Shown here: positions 34,601-43,867 of the stretch, in pieces
Layout of the letters: each line of letters starts with the position of its first letter
How positions within the stretch are numbered: position 1 is the stretch's first letter
Assembly: GCA_018343915.1 (NCBI GenBank)
Contig: JABRWF010000006.1
Coordinates: forward strand, 310,001-374,000
DNA from: Agroathelia rolfsii
Taxonomy: Eukaryota > Basidiomycota > Agaricomycetes > Amylocorticiales > Amylocorticiaceae
DNA length: 64,000 nt
Direction: 5' to 3'
Notes under the pieces: model-generated
Told to the model about the DNA's origin: nothing
The model's database searches: none
The model's input: only the letters and a program-made list of their open reading frames with translations
Position numbers and translations under genes: made by a program

Positions 34601-35040
34601 TATCTATGGTATTTCTGAGGGACTATGGATGATAGAGGGGTTTCTGTGACTATGGAGGGGTTAAGGTCTATAGCATGGGCATAATTTACACTTGGCAGCG
34701 TGATTATTTTGTTTTTCCAGTCTATGGATGGGTTTTCATTTTCTAACCAAGTCATTCCAAGAATAACATCATGGTTTCCAATATTAGTGATTTCAAAAAC
34801 ATATGGTCGCCATAGAGTGCCTATAATAAGAGTTCCATGAAGTTCATGAGTCAATTTTCCTGATTCTATGGATCTTCCATCAACAACATAAATTTCTCCT
34901 GGAATTTCCTTTTTAACTATGGGTAACCAGTACTGATCTATGACTCTTGGGTGAATAAAGCAGCTTGTGGCACCACTATCTATCATTGCATTAACTGTGA
35001 TTGTTCTGCCATCAACTCTAAATCCTATAGGAATTTTCAT
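31657..35040 (-). CDS. Gypsy B Pol polyprotein (1127 aa): protease, RT, RNase H, integrase, chromodomain
   Basis: The frame is intact from ATG at 35040 to the stop. Protease has DSGATSCF at about residue 17. RT has YLDDILIY near 320. RNase H has ETDASDYATG near 475. The integrase zinc region has H ... CDLCQRSK near 755, and the core has YDLITGLP, VSDRGPQF and QTDGQTERVNQ (near 780-890). A C-terminal chromodomain (WKVEFIDNSKY ... WYHVKFKGY) lies near 1050-1100. This is the Tf1/sushi-type chromovirus order. The chromodomain directs integration to modified chromatin in such elements. Gag ends 80 bp upstream in another frame, so Pol needs frameshifting or re-initiation. Confidence 0.95.
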   Translation of the reverse strand: MKIPIGFRVDGRTITVNAMIDSGATSCFIHPRVIDQYWLPIVKKEIPGEIYVVDGRSIESGKLTHELHGTLIIGTLWRPYVFEITNIGNHDVILGMTWLENENPSIDWKNKIITLPSVNYAHAIDLNPSIVTETPLSSIVPQKYHRYLSVFDEKEADKLPPHREYDLTIDLEEGAKPKLGPIYALTHEEEKEMKIYIDDMLAKGFIRHSKSSIGAPCMFVPKKNGKLRMCVDYRRLNEITKKNVYPLPLTSELIDKFQGAKWFTKLDLKNGYNLVRIKEGQEWKTAFRTKYGLFEYTVMPFGLTNAPAAFQHFMNDIFRDMLDQDLVVYLDDILIYTHGSQEDHEATVMRVLQRLKEHKLCCNAEKCSFTVTEIEYLGMIISRYGVSTEQNKVRAVQDWKQPRNVKDIQSFLGFCNFYRRFIKDYSKIARPMIDLVKKDTPWDWGVNQENAFIELKKAMSTAPVLIYPNPYKQYILETDASDYATGAVLSQKGIDGLLHPVAYYSKTLSPEERNYEIYDKELLAIVRALREWRVYLESAPQIIEIHSDHKNLEYFLKTKILTRREARWSLELSRFKFVIVHKPGKSMVKPDALSRLPGDKPLKGDDAPQSVLQPHHFFKVQAIETLPDHEIIQRITELQNKDEELKKIIALVKSRKNLDHHMKKAIENYDIQGETLLFRGLIYVPSNQEIKRTIVESRHDALIAGHPGQAKTLEIISRDYYWPSMKTFINTYIEACDLCQRSKTKTNRAKGPLQPLPTPQGPWQDITYDLITGLPQCQDYNAILVVVDRFTKMAHFMPTTDEVTAIEIADLFMRNIWKLHGLPLTTVSDRGPQFNAMFMRNLYSRLGIKPKFSTAYHPQTDGQTERVNQVIEQLLRIFTTHRQDNWVDLLPITEFIYNNTPHDAIGMSPFYANLGYNPTMTTVANSSQAKGNSEEYAKDIHRNQEEIKSLLQLANERYKRYYDVKVHSTPEIQEGDLVLLSHENITTDRPSQKLDFKWLGPFKVIEKVSDMAFKLDLPHTMKIHPVINMDRLAPYKESTIPGQVFERPEPVIVEPEDVQWKVEFIDNSKYIRNKLWYHVKFKGYALGEDAWQPAVNLSDAPELVKQFHRKYPQAAGPTLVKKAQRTR

Positions 35041-35120
35041 GGTAGGAGCATAATTATTTCTGTGAACTGTAATAGAGTTTACATAAGGGTGTACCCTACA
35101 GGCAGGCGTAAGTACACTAC

Positions 35121-36641
35121 TTAAAAATGCTGTGATGCAAGGTCAAGTCTATCTATAAGGTTTTTCTGTGATTTCTCTTGATCAAGACGAATTTGCTTCC
35201 ACATTTCCTTCTCATTTTCTGAATCTGAGTCAACTATAAATTCATCATCTTCTGTATCCTCCCAGGTGCGCTTTCTTGAGGTGGTTAGGCTAGGTAGCAT
35301 ATCCAAGGCTTGAATCTGATGAGGTGCTTCACTTTTAGTAGCTAATCCCTGGATAGACTGGACTGGAGTAAGTAGAGAAGTAACATGGCTGGATGGACCA
35401 GGAGGTAAAGCTGCATGAGGTGCTTGAGTAACTGTGGCTGTGGAGATTTGGGTAGGGGGTGAGAATGGGACTGTGGTAGATGTATGAGCTATTTTCTGAA
35501 AGGAGCGGCGATTTTTTAGTGGGCAATGGGCTGCAATATGGTTTGATTCTCCACATCTAAAGCAGAGGTTATTCTGAAAGCGGCGCTCACGCTCTTCTTG
35601 AGGTATCTGTGGTCCTTTAAAGGGTAGAGAAGGTGCTTGAGTGGATAGTGCATCAATATCCATAGGGACAACTTGAGAGCTATTATGGGATCTCTGAAAG
35701 GGAGCTGTGGCAGTGGCATATGTTCTAGAATGTGTAGGGAATTTCTGTGGGCGAGATCTGTGGCGGTAGCTCATGGATTGAATGGATAATTCTACTTCTA
35801 TGGCAGCAGCTATGAGATCCTCAAGAGAATTAATAGTCTTAGGAGCAATGTGTGGGAATTCATCTTGGATTGATGTGTTAAGTTTACCCTTAAATATCCA
35901 TCTGACTGCAGCATGGTCAACCCATTGAGCCCTGGCCATTAAGGACTTAAAATGCGAGGCAAAAGCAGCTACTGAGAGGTTCCCTTGTGAAAAGCGACGA
36001 AGTTCTTGCTCAGCAAGCTGGATTGAGTCTGTGGTGCGCCATTCCTTCTCAAAATATTTCCAGAACTCATCAACATCTTTAAGAATACTATTAAATGCGC
36101 CATCCTTGTTTTGGCGAATTGGAAGGGCCCATTGGTCAGCATGCCCATCCAGGTAGGAGAGGATAGTGTGAACTCTATCTTCATCATAATCAAACTCCTC
36201 ATCTTTAACAGACATAAAGTTTTTCATAGAAGCGATCCATGAAGGTGCTTGACTATAGTCTTCCCCAGTGAAGCGCTGTGGAGGGGCTATGGGAATTCTC
36301 TTCTTGGGAGCAGAGGGGGTCTGTGACTGAACAAGAGCGCTCTGGAGCTTTTCAAAGCCTTGCATCATTGCTTGAATTAGGTTAGTGGGTGATGGTGCCT
36401 CCTGATCTTGATCCATAGCAGAAGGATTAGTAGCTGTGGTGGGAGCGGCATTGGATGACATATTGGGGGTAGCAAGCGATGATGACTGTGGATATAGTGT
36501 GCCTGGTGATAGGGGAAGATCTGTATCAAAAAAAGGAAAAACTTGATATATCTGTGACTGATCTAATAAAGTGTTTCCTGGTCTAGGGAGCTCCTCCTCT
36601 TCAGAAGAGTCAGAGAAGTAAGCACTAAATGTGCTAGGCAT
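35121..36641 (-). CDS. Gypsy B Gag protein (506 aa)
   Basis: The ORF is intact from ATG at 36641. The N-terminus is acidic and Ser/Pro-rich. Residues about 120-280 form a retrotransposon Gag domain (APPQRFTGEDYSQ, WALPIRQNK, FEKEWRTTD). A CCHC knuckle, C-FR-C-GESN-H-IAAH-C, lies near residue 365. The C-terminus is Ser/Thr/Pro-rich and ends in an acidic segment. It builds the virus-like particle and binds the element RNA. It lies just inside the 5' LTR and primer-binding site. Confidence 0.93.
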   Translation of the reverse strand: MPSTFSAYFSDSSEEEELPRPGNTLLDQSQIYQVFPFFDTDLPLSPGTLYPQSSSLATPNMSSNAAPTTATNPSAMDQDQEAPSPTNLIQAMMQGFEKLQSALVQSQTPSAPKKRIPIAPPQRFTGEDYSQAPSWIASMKNFMSVKDEEFDYDEDRVHTILSYLDGHADQWALPIRQNKDGAFNSILKDVDEFWKYFEKEWRTTDSIQLAEQELRRFSQGNLSVAAFASHFKSLMARAQWVDHAAVRWIFKGKLNTSIQDEFPHIAPKTINSLEDLIAAAIEVELSIQSMSYRHRSRPQKFPTHSRTYATATAPFQRSHNSSQVVPMDIDALSTQAPSLPFKGPQIPQEERERRFQNNLCFRCGESNHIAAHCPLKNRRSFQKIAHTSTTVPFSPPTQISTATVTQAPHAALPPGPSSHVTSLLTPVQSIQGLATKSEAPHQIQALDMLPSLTTSRKRTWEDTEDDEFIVDSDSENEKEMWKQIRLDQEKSQKNLIDRLDLASQHF

Positions 36642-36678
36642 GGTGGGCGGCTATGGGGACAGCTAAAAGTGTCCTAGT

Positions 36679-36691
36679 ATCTTACAGACCT
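36679..36691 (-). promoter_or_regulatory. Gypsy B self-priming primer-binding site
   Basis: Two bases inside the 5' LTR the minus strand reads AGGTCTGTAAGAT. Its exact 13-base complement, ATCTTACAGACCT, lies within the LTR on the minus strand (36864-36876), about 27-34 bases downstream of the TATA-like TATTTAAG (36903-36910). That is the expected transcript start. Tf1-type elements prime reverse transcription by folding the transcript 5' end onto the primer-binding site. No tRNA-type TGG start is present. Confidence 0.75.
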
Positions 36692-36693
36692 AA

Positions 36694-37402
36694 TGTCACA
36701 GGTCTATGAACAGAGTGTACTAGACAAAGGTAGATATGTGCTTAGAAAAGGAAGAGAGTATAGGGTCAGGAATTAACCATGCAATAACTAGGGTCAATCC
36801 AGACCCTAATAAGACTGCAGGGAGCGATGAGGAACTATAGAGCAAAGGTGAAATTGACGAAAGAGGTCTGTAAGATGAGGAACATCTCTTAGACCTTAGT
36901 AACTTAAATACATGGTTGTATGCTATTGTTATCTACTTTGGTACGCTCTCCTGGGTCCTAACTCTTACTAAATGATCCATTAATTGTCCTAAGTTCCTCC
37001 TTGATTGTTCCATAGTCCAGCAGCATATGCTACAGTTCCTGTGTACCTATGATAGTGCCTGAAGATAGGAAATTGTAAAGTTACGCTCTTTTGTGTGACG
37101 TGACGCGTGACATGTCACAACCAACGCGGCAGTAACAGCAAGGGAGCGGAAACATAGGTATACCTCCTTCTAAGCCTAAGGCTCAGATCTAAGCTATAAC
37201 AAAATAGCTACTATGATTTACTATGATATACTGTGACTTATACTATAAAATATAATGTTTTATAGGACCTATAGCATGACTTATTGCTTGAAATAGTAAA
37301 TAATAAATACCTAAATAGCTGTATGGTAAACCTGAATATATGCATAGTAAGCATTAATAAATGCTATAGTGTCTATAACATGGTATAGTTAGGGTTGTGA
37401 CA
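36694..37402 (-). repeat. 5' LTR of gypsy element B (709 bp)
   Basis: It is nearly identical to 30925-31633, indicating a very recent insertion. The minus strand carries the TATTTAAG box (36903-36910), followed by the predicted transcript start ATCTTACAGACC (36876 downwards). The outer flank CCGCC (37403-37407) is the second copy of the target duplication. The element interrupts the inverted tail of E3 directly beside its LTR. Confidence 0.95.
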
Positions 37403-37436
37403 CCGCCCTTCTGGCGCGCGCAAGCGGGCCATAGTG

Positions 37437-37500
37437 CTAAGCGGCAGGGGTTGGCTGGTCATCGTAATCAACCAGTTCTTCATTGTCGTTGTCCTGCATC
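37437..37500 (-). pseudogene. Inverted last codons of the gypsy E3 polyprotein
   Basis: On the minus strand the sequence after GATGC continues the E3 frame that was broken at 21694 and ends in TAG (37437-37439) after an acidic tail (NEELVDYDDQPTPAA). A short purine-rich stretch lies between this stop and the LTR start at 30918, across the gypsy B insertion. Its inverted orientation relative to 13187-21694 is key evidence for the rearrangement. Confidence 0.8.
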
Positions 37501-38533
37501 TGTTGAAAGATTGAATATTCACAAGCTTTATATCTTTCCAATAATTCCAATGAATACTTCAAATAATCATTTAACATCATATCATACATGATTATTTATT
37601 TCATGATTTTACAATCGTTCATTGTTGAGATATTAACAATTCTTTACATGCATATATTCATTGAAATAATATGCATATATTCTTTTATTTAATATTTTTA
37701 ATATTTCATTATATCTAATCTTATCAGAGATAAGATTATTATATCTGAGGTCACTTGACTTTATCATTTATGAATATCTTTTTCATAAATATTAAACAAT
37801 TCCATTTAAATATTCATTTCTCAATAATCATTGTGAATATTACTAATTGATTTTTCACGCCCTAGATCCTTGCTTATAAATCACCAAAATATTTACTAAG
37901 CAAATTCATAATATTAGTAATATTTATAAAATATTACTAATACAGATCTAATAATAGGATATTGAGATCAATAGACATTTTACTTACTAATACTATACAA
38001 ATTACTTACTAAGCACACAGATTGCTTACCAAGCATATTATTCAGCAAATAGGAATATTACTAAGCTGATTTATAAGCTGATTTGTAAGCAACCCTTCTT
38101 ACTAAGCAGATTAGATAAGCACAGGATTGGCTTACTAATCTTGTAGAAATTAGAATATTTTGTATTATATAAGCACCAGCAAATTTGGCTGGAAATGACA
38201 AGTTATTTCACTCGAAAATAGTGAGTTAAATAGTCTACAAGACTAGCTCCTAGAGTACTAACTTCACCCCAGACTTACAAAGTCTACAAGATCAGACAAC
38301 AAGCCTTTCCTAAAGGGAAACAAGTAGGTAGTCTCAAAGGGACACCGGCTATAGTCTTATCTTCAGTATAGCAAAGTTACTAATCGCTTCCTATCCTAGG
38401 AAACCTTGCCTTATCTTAGGAACAACCCAAAGCCTGCACTTTTCTTTACAAGTAAGTGTTTGCTTCACAACAGGTAACTTGTGAGCTAGCATATAGCCAC
38501 ACTATACAACCCAAGAACTACAATAGTTCAACA
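37501..38533 (+). repeat. Family D LTR, plus orientation, probably hybrid (1033 bp)
   Basis: It begins TGTTGAAAGATT and ends AGTTCAACA. The first 850 bp or so match the LTRs of copia D, but the last 150-200 bp differ from them and instead match the solo LTR at 18503-19390 (subtype with CACTATACAACC ... GTTCAACA). The left flank is GCATC (37496-37500), the inverse of GATGC at 21690. The right flank is GTAGT (38534-38538), which pairs with inverted ACTAT at 30757. It therefore looks like a recombinant between two insertions. Confidence 0.85.
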
Positions 38534-38616
38534 GTAGTAGCTAGGCTTGAACAGAATCTACCACCTACACCACTTCTTTCTCTCTCGTGTGTTATCTCTG
38601 TGACCTAATCGTCACA
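38534..38616 (+). repeat. Last 83 bp of the E3 3' LTR
   Basis: It matches 12949-13027 (TAGCTAGGCTTGAACAG ... CTAATCGTCACA). It ends at the E3 target duplication CGCTG (38617-38621). Immediately beyond, base composition and CpG content change to host-gene character. This is the right boundary of the nested transposon block. Confidence 0.88.
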
Positions 38617-38719
38617 CGCTGGTTTAGCCGCGACGCCGCGAAACTTTCCTTTTTGAGTACTCCTTAACTTCCGCTCGTCCTCATAAACGAGCGCAGAAAA
38701 TTTACGCACTTCAGACTAG

Positions 38720-39576
38720 GTTCTCCGTAGAAGGCGCAGGCAACAATCTACGATGACATCCTCCATACCAAATAATTTTGACTTGATATCCTCCCTTCTC
38801 CCCGCTTCTATCTCCGACGAGGAAGATGAAGACTCGGAAAACGAAGAGCATCTGCGAGAAATATCACTGGTTCTCTTACGACTCCTGTATACCCAGGCGC
38901 AGGCACAACTGGAAAGCCTCAACCAAGAGTTCAAATCGCTCCAGATTATGCCCCCTATTCCATCTCAATCACAACTGCACGAAGGCACAAGACGGATCGT
39001 CTCCTCAAAGACTTCATAAACGCAAAGACGATAACGATGATACCTGGAGATTAGATAAGCCATCACCTAATCTCAAGGATGGTCCTTTACTCGACCCTTC
39101 TGGCAAGGGCTGTTATAAATTCGAACTGTCATTATCTCTGGTATATATCAACGCAATATCTTCATTTAGCCCTTGCGACCATTTACAATACTTGGTTCCA
39201 ATGCTACAGAACGCGTGCGCCTGCAATCACAAGTGTTTGGACCTGGGTACAATCTACCTACTATGTCCGTCGACGAGTATTTAGAAGTCGAGCGCCAGCG
39301 CGGGAAATTCGTATCAGGCGGGGGGTGCGTGCTTATTACCTCCTTTATGCTTTTTCATGCGCATATATCGACTGTTAATTTTATTTTATTTTATTTCGCA
39401 GACCGCCTTCAGCTGAACAACCAACAAGTTCTGAACAGCTTGCCATCGATGCCGAGCAAGACGGAACTTCGTTTAGGGACGTGAAAGCAGAGGAAAAAAG
39501 AAAAAAGGACGAAGACTGGGCGAGGTTTACTGATGTCAATCGACGTGGGGCGGGAAACACCATGAATCGTGGATGA
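38720..39576 (+). pseudogene. TAP42: 3' half of a TAP42-like gene, truncated and frameshifted
   Basis: The conserved C-terminal half of the Tap42/alpha4 family is recognisable: LRRRRRQQ, FDLISSLLP, an acidic stretch, LLRLLYTQAQAQLESLNQEF, DDTWRLDKP, GPLLDPSGK, LRPFTIL, QVFGPG, VDEYLEVERQRG and the terminal RGAGNTMNRG. Tap42 binds PP2A-type phosphatases downstream of TOR. The N-terminal phosphatase-binding half (about 200 residues) is absent. Upstream lie only a likely intron end (TAG at 38717-38719), about 100 bp, and E3. The frame also shifts near 38985-39018 with no usable intron there, and the donor after GPLLDPSGK (near 39093) is GG rather than GT. The last intron (39325-39401) is normal. 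Most likely a pseudogene or an allele disrupted by transposons. Confidence 0.75.
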
Positions 39577-40136
39577 TATTTTGCAATTTAACTGAAGTGT
39601 ATTTCTTGATTGATACCTTTTAATGACAAGATCCTCCTTGCATTTGGTTGAATCAGAAAAATAAAGATCACAGCAGAGTTGCCAGTGTCTCTTGCAAATA
39701 AAATCTTGGGGAATGTACCAAATGTACCCAAACCGCGATTGTCATGCGTGATTGATTGTGTATGATGCATAATGACCTATGATTCGGCCTTTCCTCCGTA
39801 ATCTGCGAGCATCGATCGGGCATTCATGTAGCAAAGCTATGTACATTCATGACAATTCATAACGTCAGTATTGTGTTTACTCGTACACCGGCTTCAAATT
39901 GGAGATGAGCATACAGTCGTTTATATATAAATATAAATTGGCAATGAATTGATGATTAAAATAAATGCGATACTGATAGGGCCCGATCATGAGCCAGCAT
40001 GAAGGGAGCTATTCAACGCATATGATAAGGGCAAGTTCATGAAGTAAACCCCCTCTAGTTATCATGAAAGCCAATCAGCTGGGCAGACGAATTTGAATAA
40101 TTATCGACAAGTTTAGAGTGCGTGAACATTGTACCT
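39577..40136. other. Intergenic region between convergent TAP42-like and kinase genes
   Basis: Only 3' flanks are expected here. It is AT-rich (for example near 39920-39965), with no coding, repeat or RNA gene signal seen. Confidence 0.6.
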
Positions 40137-43001
40137 TCATTTCTTTCGCTGGTCCCTGCGCTGGAGTCTTACGATGTGGCGATCGAAGACGTCAATTACT
40201 GACTTGAGAACAATCCAGGGATCAGGCCGTGATGATGCATCGGGGTTAGTGAAAATCTCTCTGTACGTGCGTTTGGCGTTAGGAGTATACATTTGGTTGT
40301 CTAGGATATCGGAAAACTCCACGATAGGATCCACCGCATCCAAAGACCATCCATTATGAAGGAATTCAACCTCTTCCCTTGAAGCACCACGCATCAAAAG
40401 ATCCTTTTTCATCCTCGCAATGCTGACGGGATCAGTCAAAGATAAATCCGCAGCGAGCATCCTAGCCTTTTCATTCCTATGTTTTCCAGGTTCGGTGTGA
40501 TTGATGACAACCCAGAAAAAGACCCAAAAGAATGACTCTAGATCATTCAAGTATGTGTGAGGAAGAGGAACTGGTTCTTTATGCGAAAGTAATAGTCGCG
40601 CAGACATGAATGCTAATGTGCCCTGTTCATGAAAATAATCAGGGAGCGTCAACTATCATTGATTGATAGAATCGTTACCGTTCTTTGTGCACCACGGGCC
40701 ATATCCTCCGGCCGAAAGGCATTGACAGCGAACTCAAAGTCAGCCAGTCTTCCAATGGACATCTGAGGATTTGTTTCGGATTTGTATCGATTCTTGACAT
40801 AGTCTTCCAGCGATTCAACTCTAAATACAATTGATGTTCAGCATTCTATCTTGACACAAGAGAAAACAAGAAATCTTACTCTGTTAATTCTTCCTCGATC
40901 GGGAATTCATAGGCTGACATGAATCGATAGTCATCTTCTTGAATTTCTGCACGGCATCGCCTCGAGCGAAGATTTGTAGCAGGTCCTGTCTTCTGTGGCT
41001 TCGTTGGGTCCTTCAAGATATCGCACAAAACGTTGCCAAGACTAACGTCTCGATGAATCTTGCCTTTCTTGACGACGTGCGCATACCCTGCTCACTCAGC
41101 ACGTCAGTCATTCAATCAAAACAGTGATATTATTCAGTTTACTCGCCAACGATAGCATCTCTGAGTACAATCAGCAAATGTACGAATCGCTCAATGCGCC
41201 ATAGGGTAGTCCCCTGATGCATTTGTACAACATCTTTTTGCCTCTCTTCTAGACGATATGGCATTTTTCTACGAGCCTCGCTCGCCCCCCGCTTCAGAAT
41301 ATCACTAGCTTTGGATTGACCTGGCTGCGACATTCTTTCGCAGATGGCGAGATATTCCGCATCTGATAGTCCAGGGAAGAAGTACTTCTGGAATGGCGAA
41401 TCAGCCAGAACCAAGTGTTCTAGAGTCGTCAATCGACCCTTGTCGCTCCAGAGACACTGCACTACGCCTTCATTACCAGCAAATTCGAGAAGACTATCGG
41501 CCTCGTGAGGACGTGATACCGGCCTCCAAATCATTTTGGTGGCACAGCACTCGCTAGGATCATGTACTTTTCCTACCCGCAGCACGGTTGTGGCACGACC
41601 GAGTAAGCATTTGCGCTGGCAAAGAACCTCGAGCACCTGCCAGTCAGCGTTGTTGTGGTAGAATCGGAGTTCCCGCACTACCTCGCGATCACCAGGCTCT
41701 CCCGTGGGGGCTGGAAACCAGGAAAAACGAGTATCATACCCAAATTCCTTTGCGTCTAGAGAGAAGAGTCCGATAGCAGCTTCTACAAATTTGACCAGAT
41801 CTGTCCTAAGATTAATGGGCGCAGAGTGCGTAATCTTGGCGCGGTCAAATAGAACAAATGTCGCCTCTTCACCGCAGATTGCCAACGAATAAATATGATC
41901 ACGGTACAGCTGATGAGAGTATGTAGCGCGAGCATAACGAGCTAGCTGCAGAAGCGCTTCGCCAAGCTGACTAGGCCTTCTCTTGCATTCGCAGAAGAAC
42001 TCGACATCCATCCAGTGGAAGTTTGACTTTCCCTCGTGGTCTGCCGGATCCGCCTGGACGAGGTCGGGGGACGTCTCGCTGTCGTGAATATCGTCGGCCC
42101 ACATGTTGCGCGCGTGCTCGTCGACGATCGGTCTTAGCTTGGGTCGGAAGTGGTTCGGAGTAAACGCAACCTCGTTAATCGTGTTCAACAGCTTGACGAT
42201 CGTGGCATACATCCCGCTTTCGTTCTGACCAAAACCACTCAAGTCAATGGATAGTCTCTTTTCCTTCTCTCCCTCATCTTCAGGATTGACATATTGAAAG
42301 AAGGTATCTTGCTCGAGCTGGTGAATGAGACGTCGGAGCTTTGCTTTGTCAGAGACAGCCAGCTGCTCTGAGCAGAAATCATGAGAAAGGTATACGGCGC
42401 CATGAATCTCGGCCCGGAGCAGCTTCTCCATTTCTTCCCTTGTCATAGGCTTACCACGTATCTTGGCATTGTGCTCGAGCGTTCCTTCATCAGCCGTTGT
42501 CGACAATGTCCTAGAGGCCTTCACCGCGGATGTGGTATGATAAACCTGGTCTGTTGTTGACACAAGTGACGCAGTTGATTGTTTGTAAGGCGTGTCTAGA
42601 GCTACCGAGCCTGGTCGCGTAAATGCGGTGTTCTCAGACCTAGCGCGGTCCGCGATGGGAGAAGGAGGAGGGAGAAAAGGTACAACACGAGGCACAGCGT
42701 TCAAGGATGTGGCGTGGTGCCCAGTGGATCTTTGCCTGGAGGTACCAGAAGCCCTTCTGGATCGTGGGGTAGTGGGCTTTCTAGAGGAGGTGGAAGAATG
42801 TGGCGGGTCAAATAAGCCTCTGGAGCGGGTAGACATAGTTCGCTTAGAAGGAGAGGCGCTAGGTGGGGACTCGATCGAGGTTCTGGAATGTGAGTTACGG
42901 GTAGACCTCCTGGGAGTAGAAACAGCAGGCGCAGACTGCATGGATTTCTGGCGCTTGGACATTGAGCGCAGCTCCATAGTCGAAGATCGTTTCTCAGCCA
43001 T
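40137..43001 (-). CDS. FunK1-type fungal protein kinase, 896 aa, four exons
   Basis: Exons: 43001-41147, 41087-40880, 40820-40679, 40622-40137, total 2691 nt. Residues 1-190 are basic, Ser/Pro/Arg-rich and probably disordered. The FunK1 region follows with FFCECKRRPSQLGEALLQLARYAR and FVLFDRAKITHS. The catalytic segments are HRDVSLGN in exon 2 and ADFEFA in exon 3 (DFE where classical kinases have DFG), then GTLAFMSARLL in exon 4. FunK1 kinases are a family expanded in basidiomycetes and of mostly unknown targets. Intron 1 (41088-41146) only keeps frame if its donor is GC (GCGAGT), a GC-AG intron. The start is the first ATG of the long ORF. Neighbours give no functional hint. Confidence 0.88.
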
Positions 43002-43496
43002 GGTGTTATATCAGTAGTGCTCAATGACACTGATCAATGACGCCACAACAAAATATATCAGTCTGCTTATTGCAATAGGTAAGTGATGAGTGTTATAGTG
43101 ATGAGAAAAGCCGAGTAATAATATATGGAGAGTTTGTTTTGCGATAGGTGTGTATATGACGCTGAAAGAGAGGTTGAGGCAATAGGTGTTATGTCGTGAG
43201 CTGGGACCAACATACATGCAGCAGCCACAGCTGGCTTTATGGGCAGCCACAGTCTCTGTCACATGTGCGCGCGCATCACGTGAGGGATGTTACCGGAAAA
43301 GGCAGCTAGTGGGACGGAATTTGCAGCGTGTCACTCGCCTTTGTGCGCATTTAGTTTATTCTTACTCGAACGACCCATGCTACGTAGTACAAGTAGCCAA
43401 CTTCATTTTATTCATCCAAAACTCACTTTTTGAGTATTTTTGAAAATTATTAATGCTCAAGGATATAGCATTTAAAGTAGTAGGTGTCGCCTAAAT
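43002..43496. promoter_or_regulatory. Upstream region of the FunK1 kinase gene
   Basis: Non-coding DNA upstream of the minus-strand kinase start. It contains a CACGTG E-box-like palindrome (near 43277). No clear TATA box was assigned. Confidence 0.35.
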
Positions 43497-43675
43497 ATTT
43501 CGAAATATACAAATATATAACTACAGAAACTTTTGAGAACCGCAGATATATTGACAGATATTTTTTTCCAGCGATTTTTAGCGGCACATTTTATTTGCAT
43601 GCAAACCGTTAACCACCAGATTATTATTTTTTTAATTCTAATCTATAGGCATATATAGGACACTTGTTTACACTA
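43497..43675 (+). repeat. Dispersed repeat, copy 2
   Basis: Matches 12600-12765 as described for that copy. It keeps more CpG than copy 1. A segment just after it (43683-43725, TTTTTATTTGAAGG...GTGGAAGTGG) resembles 12560-12595, which precedes the repeat in copy 1, so the unit may be circularly permuted or part of a longer tandem structure. Confidence 0.6.
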
Positions 43676-43867
43676 CATGAATTTTTATTTGAAGGAAAAT
43701 GATGTGGAAGTGGATGAGCTAAAAGGAATGAAAAGCTCGACAGACTTTCGGTGGGCACTGTATAGTAAATTTCTGTTCTGCACACCCAACACATCATCTA
43801 TACATGCAATATACAAATAGTATTTTACGAACTCGAAATACAAGGTTCCATATATAGGGAGAAAGAC

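Noticed and set aside
30757..37500. A composite transposon bounded by the outer LTRs
   Set aside because: The flanking sequences are pieces of E3 itself in inverted order, so inversion after separate insertions explains the layout better than one composite insertion.
37397..37591. Open frame of 64 codons on the plus strand
   Set aside because: It spans the gypsy LTR end, the inverted E3 tail and the start of the family-D LTR; a chimera of unrelated sequences.
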